This document shows positions 8,349 to 15,727 of a stretch of 64,000 nt of DNA, piece after piece. Position 1 is the stretch's first letter. Every line of letters begins with the position of its first letter. The notes beneath the pieces were generated by a model that was not told the DNA's origin, made no database searches, and was given only the letters and a program-made list of their open reading frames with translations. Both the position numbers and the translations under genes were made by a program. Source of the stretch: Streptomyces sp. DT2A-34 (GTDB lineage Bacteria > Actinomycetota > Actinomycetes > Streptomycetales > Streptomycetaceae); the NCBI RefSeq assembly GCF_030499515.1, contig NZ_JASTWJ010000001.1, positions 3,700,001 to 3,764,000 of the forward strand, in the 5' to 3' direction.

Positions 8349-9938
8349 ATGCCACAGCAGCACCCCCTGCTCGCCGACCGCGGCTTCTATCTGGGACCGG
8401 TGTTCCGGCGGGCGGCCGACCGGCACGGAGCCGTCCGCGTCACCCTGGACCGGCCCCTGGACATCCGCCCCGACCTCGGGGTCGACCTCAGCTATCCGGT
8501 ACTGGCCGATGTCGTCGAGGAGCTGGCCGGCCGCCTCTGGGAGGCCGGGGTACGGCCCTCGGAGCAGGTGGCCGTCCACAAGACGGACAACGTCGACATC
8601 GTCCTGCTGACCTGTGCCGTCTCCCGTGTCGGCGCCGTCCCCGTGCTGTTGTCGCCCGCCCTGGCCGGTCCGGTGGTCGCGCAGCTCCTCGGCCGGCTCC
8701 GGCGGCCCTGGCTGATCACCGACAGAGCCAAGCTGGACGGCCCGTTGAAGGACGCCGGGGTGTCCGGGCTCGTCCGGCGGACGCTCTGCGTGGACGGCGT
8801 GGACGACGCGCCCGGAGCCGAGCCCTTGGAGAAGTACGCCGGCGCCGAGCCCGCCGCGCCCGTACGGCTGCACCCCCGCGAGCCGTCCCTGATCACCCAC
8901 AGCTCGGGCACCACCGGCGTCCCCAAGCTCGCCGTGCATTGCGCCAACACCATGTGGAACCGCCTCGTACCGCAGAAGGCGATGGGCCGGCCCACCCGCG
9001 GGGAGACCGCGGCGCTGCACATGTCCTTCGTGCACTCGCGCTTCTACCACCTGCTCGGCGTCCTGCTGCACTTCGGCAGCCCGCTCGTGCTGATCACCGA
9101 CCCGGAACCGGCCGCGGTGGCCCCGCTGCTGGTCCGCCATCGTCCCGGCATCGTCGAGACCCACCCCAACACGTTCGTCCTGTGGGAGGAGTTGGCCGAC
9201 GCACCCGGCGCGCCCCTGTCCCGGGTCCGGTCGTACGGCTCCACATTCGACGCGATCCATCCGCGCACCGTACGGCGGCTGCTGGACGCGTCGCGGCGCC
9301 GTACTCCGTGGCTGATCCAGTTGTACGGGCAGAGCGAGACGGGCCCCGTGGCGTTCCAGTGGTTCACGCGGCGCAGTGCCGCCCGCGCGGACGGCCGGCG
9401 GGTCGGGATCGGCATCCCCGGCTTCACCCGCGTCCGCGTCACCGGCCCCGACGGCAGGCGCGTGGCGCCCGGCACGCCGGGCCGGATCGAGGCCCGCACC
9501 CGGGGCCGCATCCTCACCTATCTCGGCATGCGGGACCGCTACGACCGCCAGCTCACCGACGGCTGGTGGGAGATGGGCGACATGGGCTACCAGAGCCGCC
9601 TGGGCGCCCTGTACCTGATCGACCGGGAGATCGACCGGATCGACTCGGTGCACAGCAATCTGGAGGTCGAGGACATGCTGATGTCCCGCCTGGAGGAACT
9701 GCGCGAGGTCGTCATCGTGCCCGGCGCGGACCGCGAGCCGGTGCCGGTGGTGTGTGTCCGGGGCGAGCAGCCACTGGACCCGGAGCGCTGGCGGGAGGCC
9801 ACCGCCGACCTGCCCGCGATGGCCGAGCCACGGCAGTGGCGGTTCGCGGACCTGCCCATGACGGCCACGTGGAAGGTGAAGCGGGTGGAGATCACCCGCA
9901 TGCTGGCCGAGACCGAGCCCGAAGGCGCCCCCGCGTGA
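8349..9938 (+). CDS. Second AMP-forming acid ligase of the cluster, with altered lid motifs
   Basis: 529-residue ANL-type enzyme. The phosphate loop THSSGTTGVPK and QLYGQSETGPVAF are conserved. The hinge and lid are unusual: GDMGYQSRLGALYLIDREIDRIDS lacks the usual Asp after the Gly, and ATWKVKR has Trp in place of Gly before Lys. It may form an amide or ester, or load a different acid from the first ligase. The start is chosen at ATG 8349 because GGAAAGGA (8334-8341) sits 7 bases before it. In-frame GTG 8313 overlaps the upstream stop (GTGA) and ATG 8322 is another option. Confidence 0.75.
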   Translation: MPQQHPLLADRGFYLGPVFRRAADRHGAVRVTLDRPLDIRPDLGVDLSYPVLADVVEELAGRLWEAGVRPSEQVAVHKTDNVDIVLLTCAVSRVGAVPVLLSPALAGPVVAQLLGRLRRPWLITDRAKLDGPLKDAGVSGLVRRTLCVDGVDDAPGAEPLEKYAGAEPAAPVRLHPREPSLITHSSGTTGVPKLAVHCANTMWNRLVPQKAMGRPTRGETAALHMSFVHSRFYHLLGVLLHFGSPLVLITDPEPAAVAPLLVRHRPGIVETHPNTFVLWEELADAPGAPLSRVRSYGSTFDAIHPRTVRRLLDASRRRTPWLIQLYGQSETGPVAFQWFTRRSAARADGRRVGIGIPGFTRVRVTGPDGRRVAPGTPGRIEARTRGRILTYLGMRDRYDRQLTDGWWEMGDMGYQSRLGALYLIDREIDRIDSVHSNLEVEDMLMSRLEELREVVIVPGADREPVPVVCVRGEQPLDPERWREATADLPAMAEPRQWRFADLPMTATWKVKRVEITRMLAETEPEGAPA

Positions 9939-11113
9939 CCCCGGTCCTCGTCGTCGGCGCCGGCCCCGTGGGCCTGTCGGCGGCGCTCGGACTGCGCGCG
10001 CACGGCCTGCCCGTCGTCCTGCTGGAAGCGGACCCGAAGGACCGCGAACGGCCCGGCAGCCGCGCACTGTTCGTGCATCGGGAGACCCTCGCCCTGCTCG
10101 ACGGGATGCGGCCGGGGCTGGCCGAGGAGATCACGTCGTACGGCCGCACCTGGCACACCAGACGCACTCTCTACCGGGGCCGCGAGGTGTACTCCCGGAC
10201 CTTCCCGCCGCCGTCCGGCAGGCCGCCCTTCACCAGCCTGCGCCAGGTGGACACCGAGCGCTTCCTGCGCGCGGCCTGCGAGCGGGCCGGGGTGGAGTTC
10301 GTCTGGAACGCCCGTGTCGCGGCCGTGCGCAGCACCGGGGCCGGGGTCCGGCTGACGGGTGAGGACGGCCGGGTGTGGACCGGCGCGTACGCGATCGCCG
10401 CCGACGGCGCCCGTTCCACGGTCCGGCGAGAACTGGGCATCCCGCTCGAGGGCGGTCGCGGTGAGGGTTTCCACATCGTCGTCGACGTGGCCGACATCCC
10501 GGGCGCCGAGCTGCCGCTGGAGCGGGTCTTCCACTACGAGCACCCCGGGGTCGGTGGGCGCAGCGTGATGCGGGTGCCGTTCACCGGGGGCTTCCAGGTC
10601 GACCTGCAGTGCCGGGACGACGACCGGGAGGAGGCGTACGGGACCGAGGAGACCGTACGGCGCTGGCTGCCCGCGGTCGTGGGCGACGGGTACGCCGAGC
10701 GGATCCTGTGGGTGTCGACGTACCGTTTCCTGCGCAAGGTCGCGGCGTCGTTCACCGATCCGCACGGCCGTGTGCTGCTGGTCGGTGAGGCGGCGCATCT
10801 GTTCCCGCCGTTCGGGGCGCGCGGCATGAACAGCGGTATCGCGGATGCGGCGGCTGCGGCGGAGGCGATCGCCGCGGGGACGGCGGAGGCGGTCGGAGAG
10901 TTCGCCGAAGTGCGGCGCACGGCGGCCCTGTTCAACAGCGCCGCCGCCGGGGCGGCGCTCGAACACCTGCGGCCGCGGCGCCGGGTCGTCCGGGTCGGAC
11001 AGCGGGCGGCCGCGGCCCTGGCGCCCGTGCTGCCGTGGTGCGGGTCGTGGCTGGAGCACGCGCCGTACGGACCCCGGCACGGAGCGCCCGCCCTCGCGGG
11101 CCGCAAGTACTGA
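9935..11113 (+). CDS. FAD-dependent aromatic hydroxylase (PHBH fold)
   Basis: 392 residues. Starts GTG 9935, overlapping the previous stop by 4 bases. It has the N-terminal FAD dinucleotide-binding motif VVGAGPVGLSAALGL, the IAADGARSTVRRELG (DG) motif near residues 155-168, and GRVLLVGEAAHLFPPFGARGMNSGI near 285-305. That last one is the GD motif with Glu for the first Asp. It resembles p-hydroxybenzoate hydroxylases and polyketide ring hydroxylases, which use NAD(P)H and O2. In this cluster the plausible job is ring hydroxylation of p-aminobenzoate or its thioester or conjugate; that is inferred from context. Confidence 0.85.
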   Translation: MTPVLVVGAGPVGLSAALGLRAHGLPVVLLEADPKDRERPGSRALFVHRETLALLDGMRPGLAEEITSYGRTWHTRRTLYRGREVYSRTFPPPSGRPPFTSLRQVDTERFLRAACERAGVEFVWNARVAAVRSTGAGVRLTGEDGRVWTGAYAIAADGARSTVRRELGIPLEGGRGEGFHIVVDVADIPGAELPLERVFHYEHPGVGGRSVMRVPFTGGFQVDLQCRDDDREEAYGTEETVRRWLPAVVGDGYAERILWVSTYRFLRKVAASFTDPHGRVLLVGEAAHLFPPFGARGMNSGIADAAAAAEAIAAGTAEAVGEFAEVRRTAALFNSAAAGAALEHLRPRRRVVRVGQRAAAALAPVLPWCGSWLEHAPYGPRHGAPALAGRKY

Positions 11114-11126
11114 GGAGGAGCTGTTG

Positions 11127-11921
11127 GTGACACGACCGGCGGGTGCGGAAGAGGTGTTGGCGTGGTCGTCCGGCCGTGGCCTGACCACCGGCGCGGAGGC
11201 CGGCGGGCCGTTGCTCGTCGCGGACTCCTGGCTGGTGCGCGACGGCCGGGTGCGCGGCTTCGACCGGCACCGGGAGCGGTTCGTACGGGCCTGCGGGGAG
11301 TGCGGCGGGCCGCCGCAGCGCCGGCTCGTGGAGTTCTGGCGGGACGTGGCCGCCGCGCTGCCGCGCACGGGTGAGTGGTTCCCCCGCGTGGAACTCGCCG
11401 CCGGTTCCCTGGAGTTGCGGCTGCTGCTGCGGCACGCTCCGCCGCTCGCGGCCGAGGTGCGGGTCTGGGCGACGGGGCAGCCCGACCCGCGTGCCGTCCC
11501 GCGCCGGAAGGGACCGGACCTGGAGAAGCTGGCCGGGGTCCGCCGGCGGGCGTTCGGCGAGGGCGCGGAGGAGGCGGTGCTGGTCGCGCCCTCCGGGGTG
11601 GCGCTGGAGTCGGCCACGGCCAGTGTCCTGTGGTGGGAGGACGACACCCTGTGCCTGCCCCCGCCCGGGCTGCCGGTGCTGCCCGGAGTGACCGTCGGTC
11701 TCATCCGGGAGCGCGCCCGGCGGCTGGGGATCGCCGTCGCCTCTCGTGAGCGGACCGTGCCGGAACTGGAGGGCCGGGAGGTCTGGCTCGTCAACGCCCT
11801 GCACGGAATTCGGCCCGTGACGGCCTGGACGGGACTGCCGATGCGTGCGGGAACAGCAGTGCGCGCACCGGACTGGCGGAAATGGCTCGACGACATCATG
11901 GAGCCGCTGCCGGCGGAATGA
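11127..11921 (+). CDS. pabC: Class-IV PLP enzyme, probable aminodeoxychorismate lyase
   Basis: 264 residues, fold-type IV. Expected reaction: 4-amino-4-deoxychorismate gives p-aminobenzoate plus pyruvate, completing the route begun by PabAB. Seen: RHRERFVRAC near the N-terminus, KGPDLEKLAGVRRRAF with the candidate PLP lysine near the middle, GVALESATASVLWW (PLP phosphate region), LPVLPGVTVGLI and VWLVNALHGIRPV. The GTG start at 11127 follows GGAGGAG (11114-11120) by 6 bases. It is the last gene of the co-directional series; a short hairpin follows. Branched-chain or D-amino-acid transaminase is the structural alternative, less likely beside pabAB. Confidence 0.82.
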   Translation: MTRPAGAEEVLAWSSGRGLTTGAEAGGPLLVADSWLVRDGRVRGFDRHRERFVRACGECGGPPQRRLVEFWRDVAAALPRTGEWFPRVELAAGSLELRLLLRHAPPLAAEVRVWATGQPDPRAVPRRKGPDLEKLAGVRRRAFGEGAEEAVLVAPSGVALESATASVLWWEDDTLCLPPPGLPVLPGVTVGLIRERARRLGIAVASRERTVPELEGREVWLVNALHGIRPVTAWTGLPMRAGTAVRAPDWRKWLDDIMEPLPAE

Positions 11922-11980
11922 ATTCAACGGAACAGCAGGAGAGCAACACAGTACCGCCGGTCCGCATTTCTCAAGTGGAC

Positions 11981-12000
11981 CAGCGGTGCTACCGCTGCCT
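11981..12000 (+). terminator. Weak hairpin after the PABA cluster
   Basis: CAGCGGT (11981-11987) and ACCGCTG (11991-11997) form a 7-bp stem with a 3-base loop, followed by CCTTTA. It lies 60 bases after the pabC-like stop and 30 bases before the end of the convergent AhpD-like gene. It is short for a Streptomyces terminator. Confidence 0.4.
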
Positions 12001-12030
12001 TTACCCGGCTAATTCCTCGGTGCCGGCTGA

Positions 12031-12498
12031 TTAGGCGCCCGGCACCATCCGTGTCGCGATCGCGATCCGGTTGTACGCGTTGATGACGGTGGCCGCCCAG
12101 ATCAGCGCCGCGATCTGAGCCTCGTCGAAGACCGCGGCGGCCTCGGCGTAGACCTCGTCCGGGACGTGGCCGTCGGTCACCAGCGTCACCGCCTCGGTCA
12201 ACGCCAGTGCGGCACGCTCGCGTTCGGTGAAGAAGGGGGTCTCCCGCCAGGCGTTCAGGGCGTAGACGCGCTGTTCGGTCTCGCCCGCCGCGCGGGCGTC
12301 CTTGGTGTGCATGTCGAGACAGAACGCGCAGCCGTTGATCTGGGAGGCGCGGATCCGGATCAGTTCCAGAATCTGGGGCTCGACCTTTGCGTCCTGTGCC
12401 GCGGAAACGGCGGCGACATGCAGGGAGCCCATTGCCGCGGACACGTCCGGGGTGTTTTTCTTGAGGGCCACGCGGGATATGGAGTCGCTTTCACTCAT
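12031..12498 (-). CDS. AhpD-like / carboxymuconolactone decarboxylase-family protein (copy 1)
   Basis: 155 residues of the CMD/AhpD fold. The redox motif CAFCLDMH (CxxC, then His six residues after the first Cys) sits after IRIRASQING near residue 50-60, as in alkylhydroperoxidase-type peroxidases. It has GHVPDEVYAEAAAVFDEAQIAALIWAATVINAYNR in the second half. It likely has peroxidatic or disulfide-redox activity in the cytosol; physiological substrate unknown. It sits downstream of the MocR gene, same strand, and is paralogous to the two AhpD-like genes on the other side of that regulator. Confidence 0.85.
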   Translation of the reverse strand: MSESDSISRVALKKNTPDVSAAMGSLHVAAVSAAQDAKVEPQILELIRIRASQINGCAFCLDMHTKDARAAGETEQRVYALNAWRETPFFTERERAALALTEAVTLVTDGHVPDEVYAEAAAVFDEAQIAALIWAATVINAYNRIAIATRMVPGA

Positions 12499-12559
12499 GG
12501 GCCGACTCTATCCACGGAACTGGATTCCCGTGCCGAATTCGCTGCATTCGGTCCGGCAT

Positions 12560-14005
12560 TCAGGGAAGTGCCGCGCACAGCGCGTCCAGCGCTCCCGACC
12601 ACGCGTGGTCCGGCGGTGTCCCGTAGCCGACCACCAGGGCGTCCATCGGCTCGGCGACGGCGTCGGGGCGGCGATAGCGGGTGAGGCCGTCGAGCGCCAG
12701 GCCCTGCCAGTGGGCCGCCTGGACCACCGACTGCTCGCTGCCGGGCGGGAGTTGGAGTACGGCGTGCAGTCCGGCCGCGATACCGGTGGCACGGACCTCC
12801 GGAGCGCGCTCGGCGAGGGCCGCGACCAGGGCGTCGCGACGGCGCCGGTAGCGCAGCCGGGCGGCGCGTACATGGCGGTCGTAGGCGCCGGACGCGAGGA
12901 ACTCCGCCAGGATCAGCTGGTCCAGCGCCCCGCAGGTGTCGATGCCGCCCTTCGCCGCCGCGGTCTCCTCCACCAGTGTGGGCGGCAGCACCATCCAGGC
13001 CAGGCGCAGGCCGGGGGCGAGGGACTTGCTGGCGGTGCCGAGGTAGACGACCCGGTCGGGGTCCAGTCCCTGGAGGGCGCCGACGGGCTGGCGGTCGTAG
13101 CGGAACTCGCCGTCGTAGTCGTCCTCCAGGACCAGGCCGCCGGTGCGGCGTGCCCAGTCCACGACGGCCGCCCGGCGGTCGCGGTGCAGGGGGACGCCCA
13201 TGGGGAACTGGTGCGCGGGGGTGAGCAGCACGGCTCGCTCCGCGGGGAGAGCCGCTGATGGATTCGGCCCCGCGCCCCTTCGGGGCGCTTCACCCCGCCC
13301 GTCGTCCGACGCCCCCGGATCCGTGCCGAGTTCGTCGAACGGCAGCGTGGTCGTGTGCAGGCCCGTCCCGTGCAGGATGTTCCAGTGCGCCTTCAGGCCG
13401 TACGACTCGACCGCCACCGCCTCTACGCCCCGCGCCCGCAGCACCGCGCCGAGGATCCTCAGGCCGTGCGAGATCCCGCCGCACACCACGATCCGTTCCG
13501 GGTCGGCGCGTACGCCCCGTACCCGGGAGAGGTAGCCGGCGAGGGCGGTGCGCAGTTCCGGGCGGCCTCGCGGGTCACCGTAGCCGAGGGCGTCGTACGG
13601 GGCGGCGGCCAGGGCGCGGCGGGCTGCCCGGAGCCACTCCGTGCGCGGGAAGGAGGCGAGGTCGGGGAAGCCGGGGCGCAGGTCGTACTGCGGTCGGCCG
13701 CGCCGGCGGGGCCGGCGAACCGTGCCGGCCGGCGGGACGACCCTCCGCTCGGCGACCCGGGTCCCCGAACCCTGCCGTGCGGTGAGCCAGCCCTCGGCGA
13801 CGAGGTCGGCGTAGGCGTCGGCGACCGTGTTGCGGGCGATGCCCAGGTCGGCGGCGAGGGAGCGGGAGGAGGGCAGCCGGGTGCCGGCGTCGAGGCGGCC
13901 GGTGCGGACCGCATCGCGCAGGGCGTCGGTCAGACCCCGGCGCAGACCCGGACCGGTCGGCTCCAGATGCAGGTCGACGCCCAAAGTGGCCCATGGTTTC
14001 GCCAT
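12560..14005 (-). CDS. MocR/PdxR-family regulator (GntR winged helix + aminotransferase domain)
   Basis: 481 residues. N-terminal GntR-type DNA-binding domain (about 15-85: LRDAVRTGRLDAGTRLPSSRSLA, GIARNTVADAY, GSGTRVAE), then an aspartate-aminotransferase-like domain with PLP lysine in LGTASKSLAPGLRL and DDYDGEFRYDR. MocR proteins bind PLP or PLP-amino-acid adducts as effectors and seldom catalyse transamination. It is divergent from the two AhpD-like genes with 47 bases between starts, so it probably controls both sides. A Streptomyces-type palindrome (13272-13288) sits inside the gene and encodes a linker of about 20 residues (near 235-255) just before the conserved LLTPAHQFPMG. Confidence 0.9.
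   Translation of the reverse strand: MAKPWATLGVDLHLEPTGPGLRRGLTDALRDAVRTGRLDAGTRLPSSRSLAADLGIARNTVADAYADLVAEGWLTARQGSGTRVAERRVVPPAGTVRRPRRRGRPQYDLRPGFPDLASFPRTEWLRAARRALAAAPYDALGYGDPRGRPELRTALAGYLSRVRGVRADPERIVVCGGISHGLRILGAVLRARGVEAVAVESYGLKAHWNILHGTGLHTTTLPFDELGTDPGASDDGRGEAPRRGAGPNPSAALPAERAVLLTPAHQFPMGVPLHRDRRAAVVDWARRTGGLVLEDDYDGEFRYDRQPVGALQGLDPDRVVYLGTASKSLAPGLRLAWMVLPPTLVEETAAAKGGIDTCGALDQLILAEFLASGAYDRHVRAARLRYRRRRDALVAALAERAPEVRATGIAAGLHAVLQLPPGSEQSVVQAAHWQGLALDGLTRYRRPDAVAEPMDALVVGYGTPPDHAWSGALDALCAALP
13272..13288. repeat. GCGCCCC-TTC-GGGGCGC palindrome inside the MocR gene
   Basis: Perfect 7-bp arms around a TTC loop. This palindrome class is very common between Streptomyces genes. 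Here it is in frame in the coding sequence, encoding EAPRRGAG in a Gly/Pro/Ser-rich linker. Confidence 0.7.
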
Positions 14006-14052
14006 GGAAATGGACCATACCCGTGGGCTGCATCGTTCATAGTGTCGGTAGC
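14006..14052. promoter_or_regulatory. Divergent promoter/operator between MocR and the AhpD-like pair
   Basis: 47 bases between start codons on opposite strands. On the minus strand TATGGT lies 8 bases before the MocR ATG, a spacing that fits a leaderless transcript. ATGGACCAT (14010-14018) and the CCATGG copies just inside the MocR gene form short symmetric elements of the kind MocR proteins bind. Plus-strand candidate -10 is CATAGT. All of this is inference from spacing. Confidence 0.4.
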
Positions 14053-14550
14053 ATGACCACTGACGAGACCGTCCAGTACGCCCCCGAACACACCCAGCGC
14101 CTGGACTGGGCCACGCTCGCCCCGGACGTCTTCAAGGCCATGGTCCGGCTGGACGCGGCGGCCCGGAAGGGCGTCGAGCCGAAGCTGCTGGAGCTGGTGA
14201 AGATCCGCGCCTCGCAGATCAACCACTGCGCGCTCTGCCTCGACATGCACAGCAAGGACGCGCTCGCCGCCGGGGAGAGCGTCGAGCGGATCGTCCAGCT
14301 CAGCGCGTGGGAGGAATCCGAGCACTTCTACACGGAGCAGGAGCTCGCGGCGCTGGAACTGACGGAGGCGGTGACCGTCCTGACGGACGGCTTCGTGCCC
14401 GACGAGGTGTACGACAGGGCCGCCAAGCACTTCGAGGAGGCCGAACTGGCCCAGCTGATCGCCGCGATCACGGTGATCAACGCCTGGAACCGGTTCGGGG
14501 TGACCTGCCGTCGGGTGCCGGGGCACTACCGGCCGGGACAGCACGCGTGA
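14053..14550 (+). CDS. AhpD-like / carboxymuconolactone decarboxylase-family protein (copy 2)
   Basis: 165 residues. CALCLDMHSKDALAAGES carries the CxxC-His redox motif after VKIRASQINH, and the second half has TEAVTVLTDGFVPDEVYDRAAKHF. The start is ATG 14053 (protein begins MTTDETVQYAP); an upstream in-frame ATG at 13993 would run into the MocR coding region and is not used. It overlaps the next gene by GTGA (14547-14550), so translation is probably coupled. Function inferred from family: peroxidase or redox relay with an unknown substrate. Confidence 0.85.
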   Translation: MTTDETVQYAPEHTQRLDWATLAPDVFKAMVRLDAAARKGVEPKLLELVKIRASQINHCALCLDMHSKDALAAGESVERIVQLSAWEESEHFYTEQELAALELTEAVTVLTDGFVPDEVYDRAAKHFEEAELAQLIAAITVINAWNRFGVTCRRVPGHYRPGQHA

Positions 14551-14993
14551 CGGTCCGGACCACGCTCCTCGACCAGGCCGTCGGCCAGGCCATGTCCGCG
14601 CTCAGCGCCGCCGCGAAGAAGGGCCTCCGCGACCCCGCGCTCGCCGAACTCGTCATGATCCGGGCCTCGCAGCTCAACCACTGCGCCTTCTGCCTGGACA
14701 TGCACCTCGGCATCGCACGCGAGCACGGGGTGAGCGAGCAGCAGCTCGATCTGCCGGCCGCCTGGGAGGAGGCCGAGGACGTCTTCGACGAGCGGGAGCG
14801 GGCCGCGCTCGCGCTGACGGAGGCGGTGACCGTCCTGACCGACGGCTTCGTGCCCGACGAGGTGTACGACAGGGCCGCCGAGCACTTCGACGACGCCGAA
14901 CTGGCCCACCTCATCGGGCTGATCGTCGCCATCAACAACTGGAACCGTGTGATGGTCAGCCGCCGGATTCCACCAGGGGGATACACACCGTGA
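14547..14993 (+). CDS. AhpD-like / carboxymuconolactone decarboxylase-family protein (copy 3)
   Basis: 148 residues. CAFCLDMHLGIAREHG carries the same CxxC-His motif, and TEAVTVLTDGFVPDEVYDRAAEHF is nearly identical to copy 2, so copies 2 and 3 look like a recent tandem duplication. Copy 3 has a shorter N-terminus. GTG start overlaps the stop of copy 2, and its own stop overlaps the GTG of the next gene. CMD proteins often form trimers or hexamers; copies 2 and 3 could hetero-oligomerise, which is inference. Confidence 0.85.
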   Translation: MTVRTTLLDQAVGQAMSALSAAAKKGLRDPALAELVMIRASQLNHCAFCLDMHLGIAREHGVSEQQLDLPAAWEEAEDVFDERERAALALTEAVTVLTDGFVPDEVYDRAAEHFDDAELAHLIGLIVAINNWNRVMVSRRIPPGGYTP

Positions 14994-15724
14994 CCAAGAC
15001 CGTGTCCAAGGTCGACGCCTTCCGCGCACTGCACCGCCGCCGCTCCCCGGGCGACCCGCTGGTCCTGCCCGGCCCGTGGGACGCCGCGAGCGCCCGCGCC
15101 TTCGCCGACGCCGGGTTCCCGGCGCTGGCCACGCCCAGTGCCGGGGTCGCCGCCTCCCTCGGGTACGAGGACGGGCAGACCCCGGCCGACGAGATGTTCG
15201 CCGCCGTCGCGCGGATCGTACGGTCGGTGGACGTGCCGGTGTCGGCGGACATCGAGGGCGGGTACGGGCTCGCGCCCAAGGAACTCGTGGAGCGGCTGCT
15301 GGAGACCGGCGCCGTGGGCTGCAACCTGGAGGACTCCGCACACGGAACCCTCAAGGACCCGCGCAAGCACGCCGACTGGCTCGCCGAGGTGCGCTCCGCC
15401 GCGGCCGACCAGCTGTTCATCAACGCCCGTATCGACACGTTCGACTGCGGTGTCACCGACCCCGAACAGACCATCCGGCGGGCCGCGTTGTACGTCGCCG
15501 CGGGCGCCGACTGCGTGTATCCGATCGGCGCCCCCGTCGACGTACTGCCACTGCTGCGGTCGGGGATCCAGGGGCCGGTCAATGTGCACGGCACCGTGAC
15601 CGGGGACGGCCCCTCCCCCACCGAACTCGGTGAACTCGGGGCCACCCGGATCACGTTCGGGCCGGGACTCCAGCGCAGGGCCGCCGAGGCGCTGCGCGAG
15701 ATCGCGGCCGGTCTCACGAAGTGA
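14990..15724 (+). CDS. Isocitrate lyase / PEP mutase-family enzyme
   Basis: 244-residue TIM-barrel of the ICL/PEPM superfamily, whose members cleave or form C-C or C-P bonds next to a carboxylate. Mg-binding and catalytic motifs are visible: VLPGPWDAASARAF near the N-terminus, VSADIEGGYG (about 81-90), GCNLEDS (about 105-111) and INARIDTF (about 140-147). The C-terminal half is as expected (TFGPGLQRRA). There is no isocitrate-lyase KKCGH motif, so it is more likely an oxaloacetate decarboxylase- or 2-methylisocitrate-lyase-like member of unknown substrate. It is coupled by GTGA to the AhpD-like genes; the stop lies 3 bases from the convergent proX stop. Confidence 0.82.
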   Translation: MTKTVSKVDAFRALHRRRSPGDPLVLPGPWDAASARAFADAGFPALATPSAGVAASLGYEDGQTPADEMFAAVARIVRSVDVPVSADIEGGYGLAPKELVERLLETGAVGCNLEDSAHGTLKDPRKHADWLAEVRSAAADQLFINARIDTFDCGVTDPEQTIRRAALYVAAGADCVYPIGAPVDVLPLLRSGIQGPVNVHGTVTGDGPSPTELGELGATRITFGPGLQRRAAEALREIAAGLTK

Positions 15725-15727
15725 GCG

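Noticed and set aside
8204..9934. Upstream extension of the FAD hydroxylase frame through the second ligase gene
   Set aside because: The extension lies wholly inside the ligase coding sequence in another frame; the GTG at 9935 overlaps the ligase stop in the usual GTGA way.
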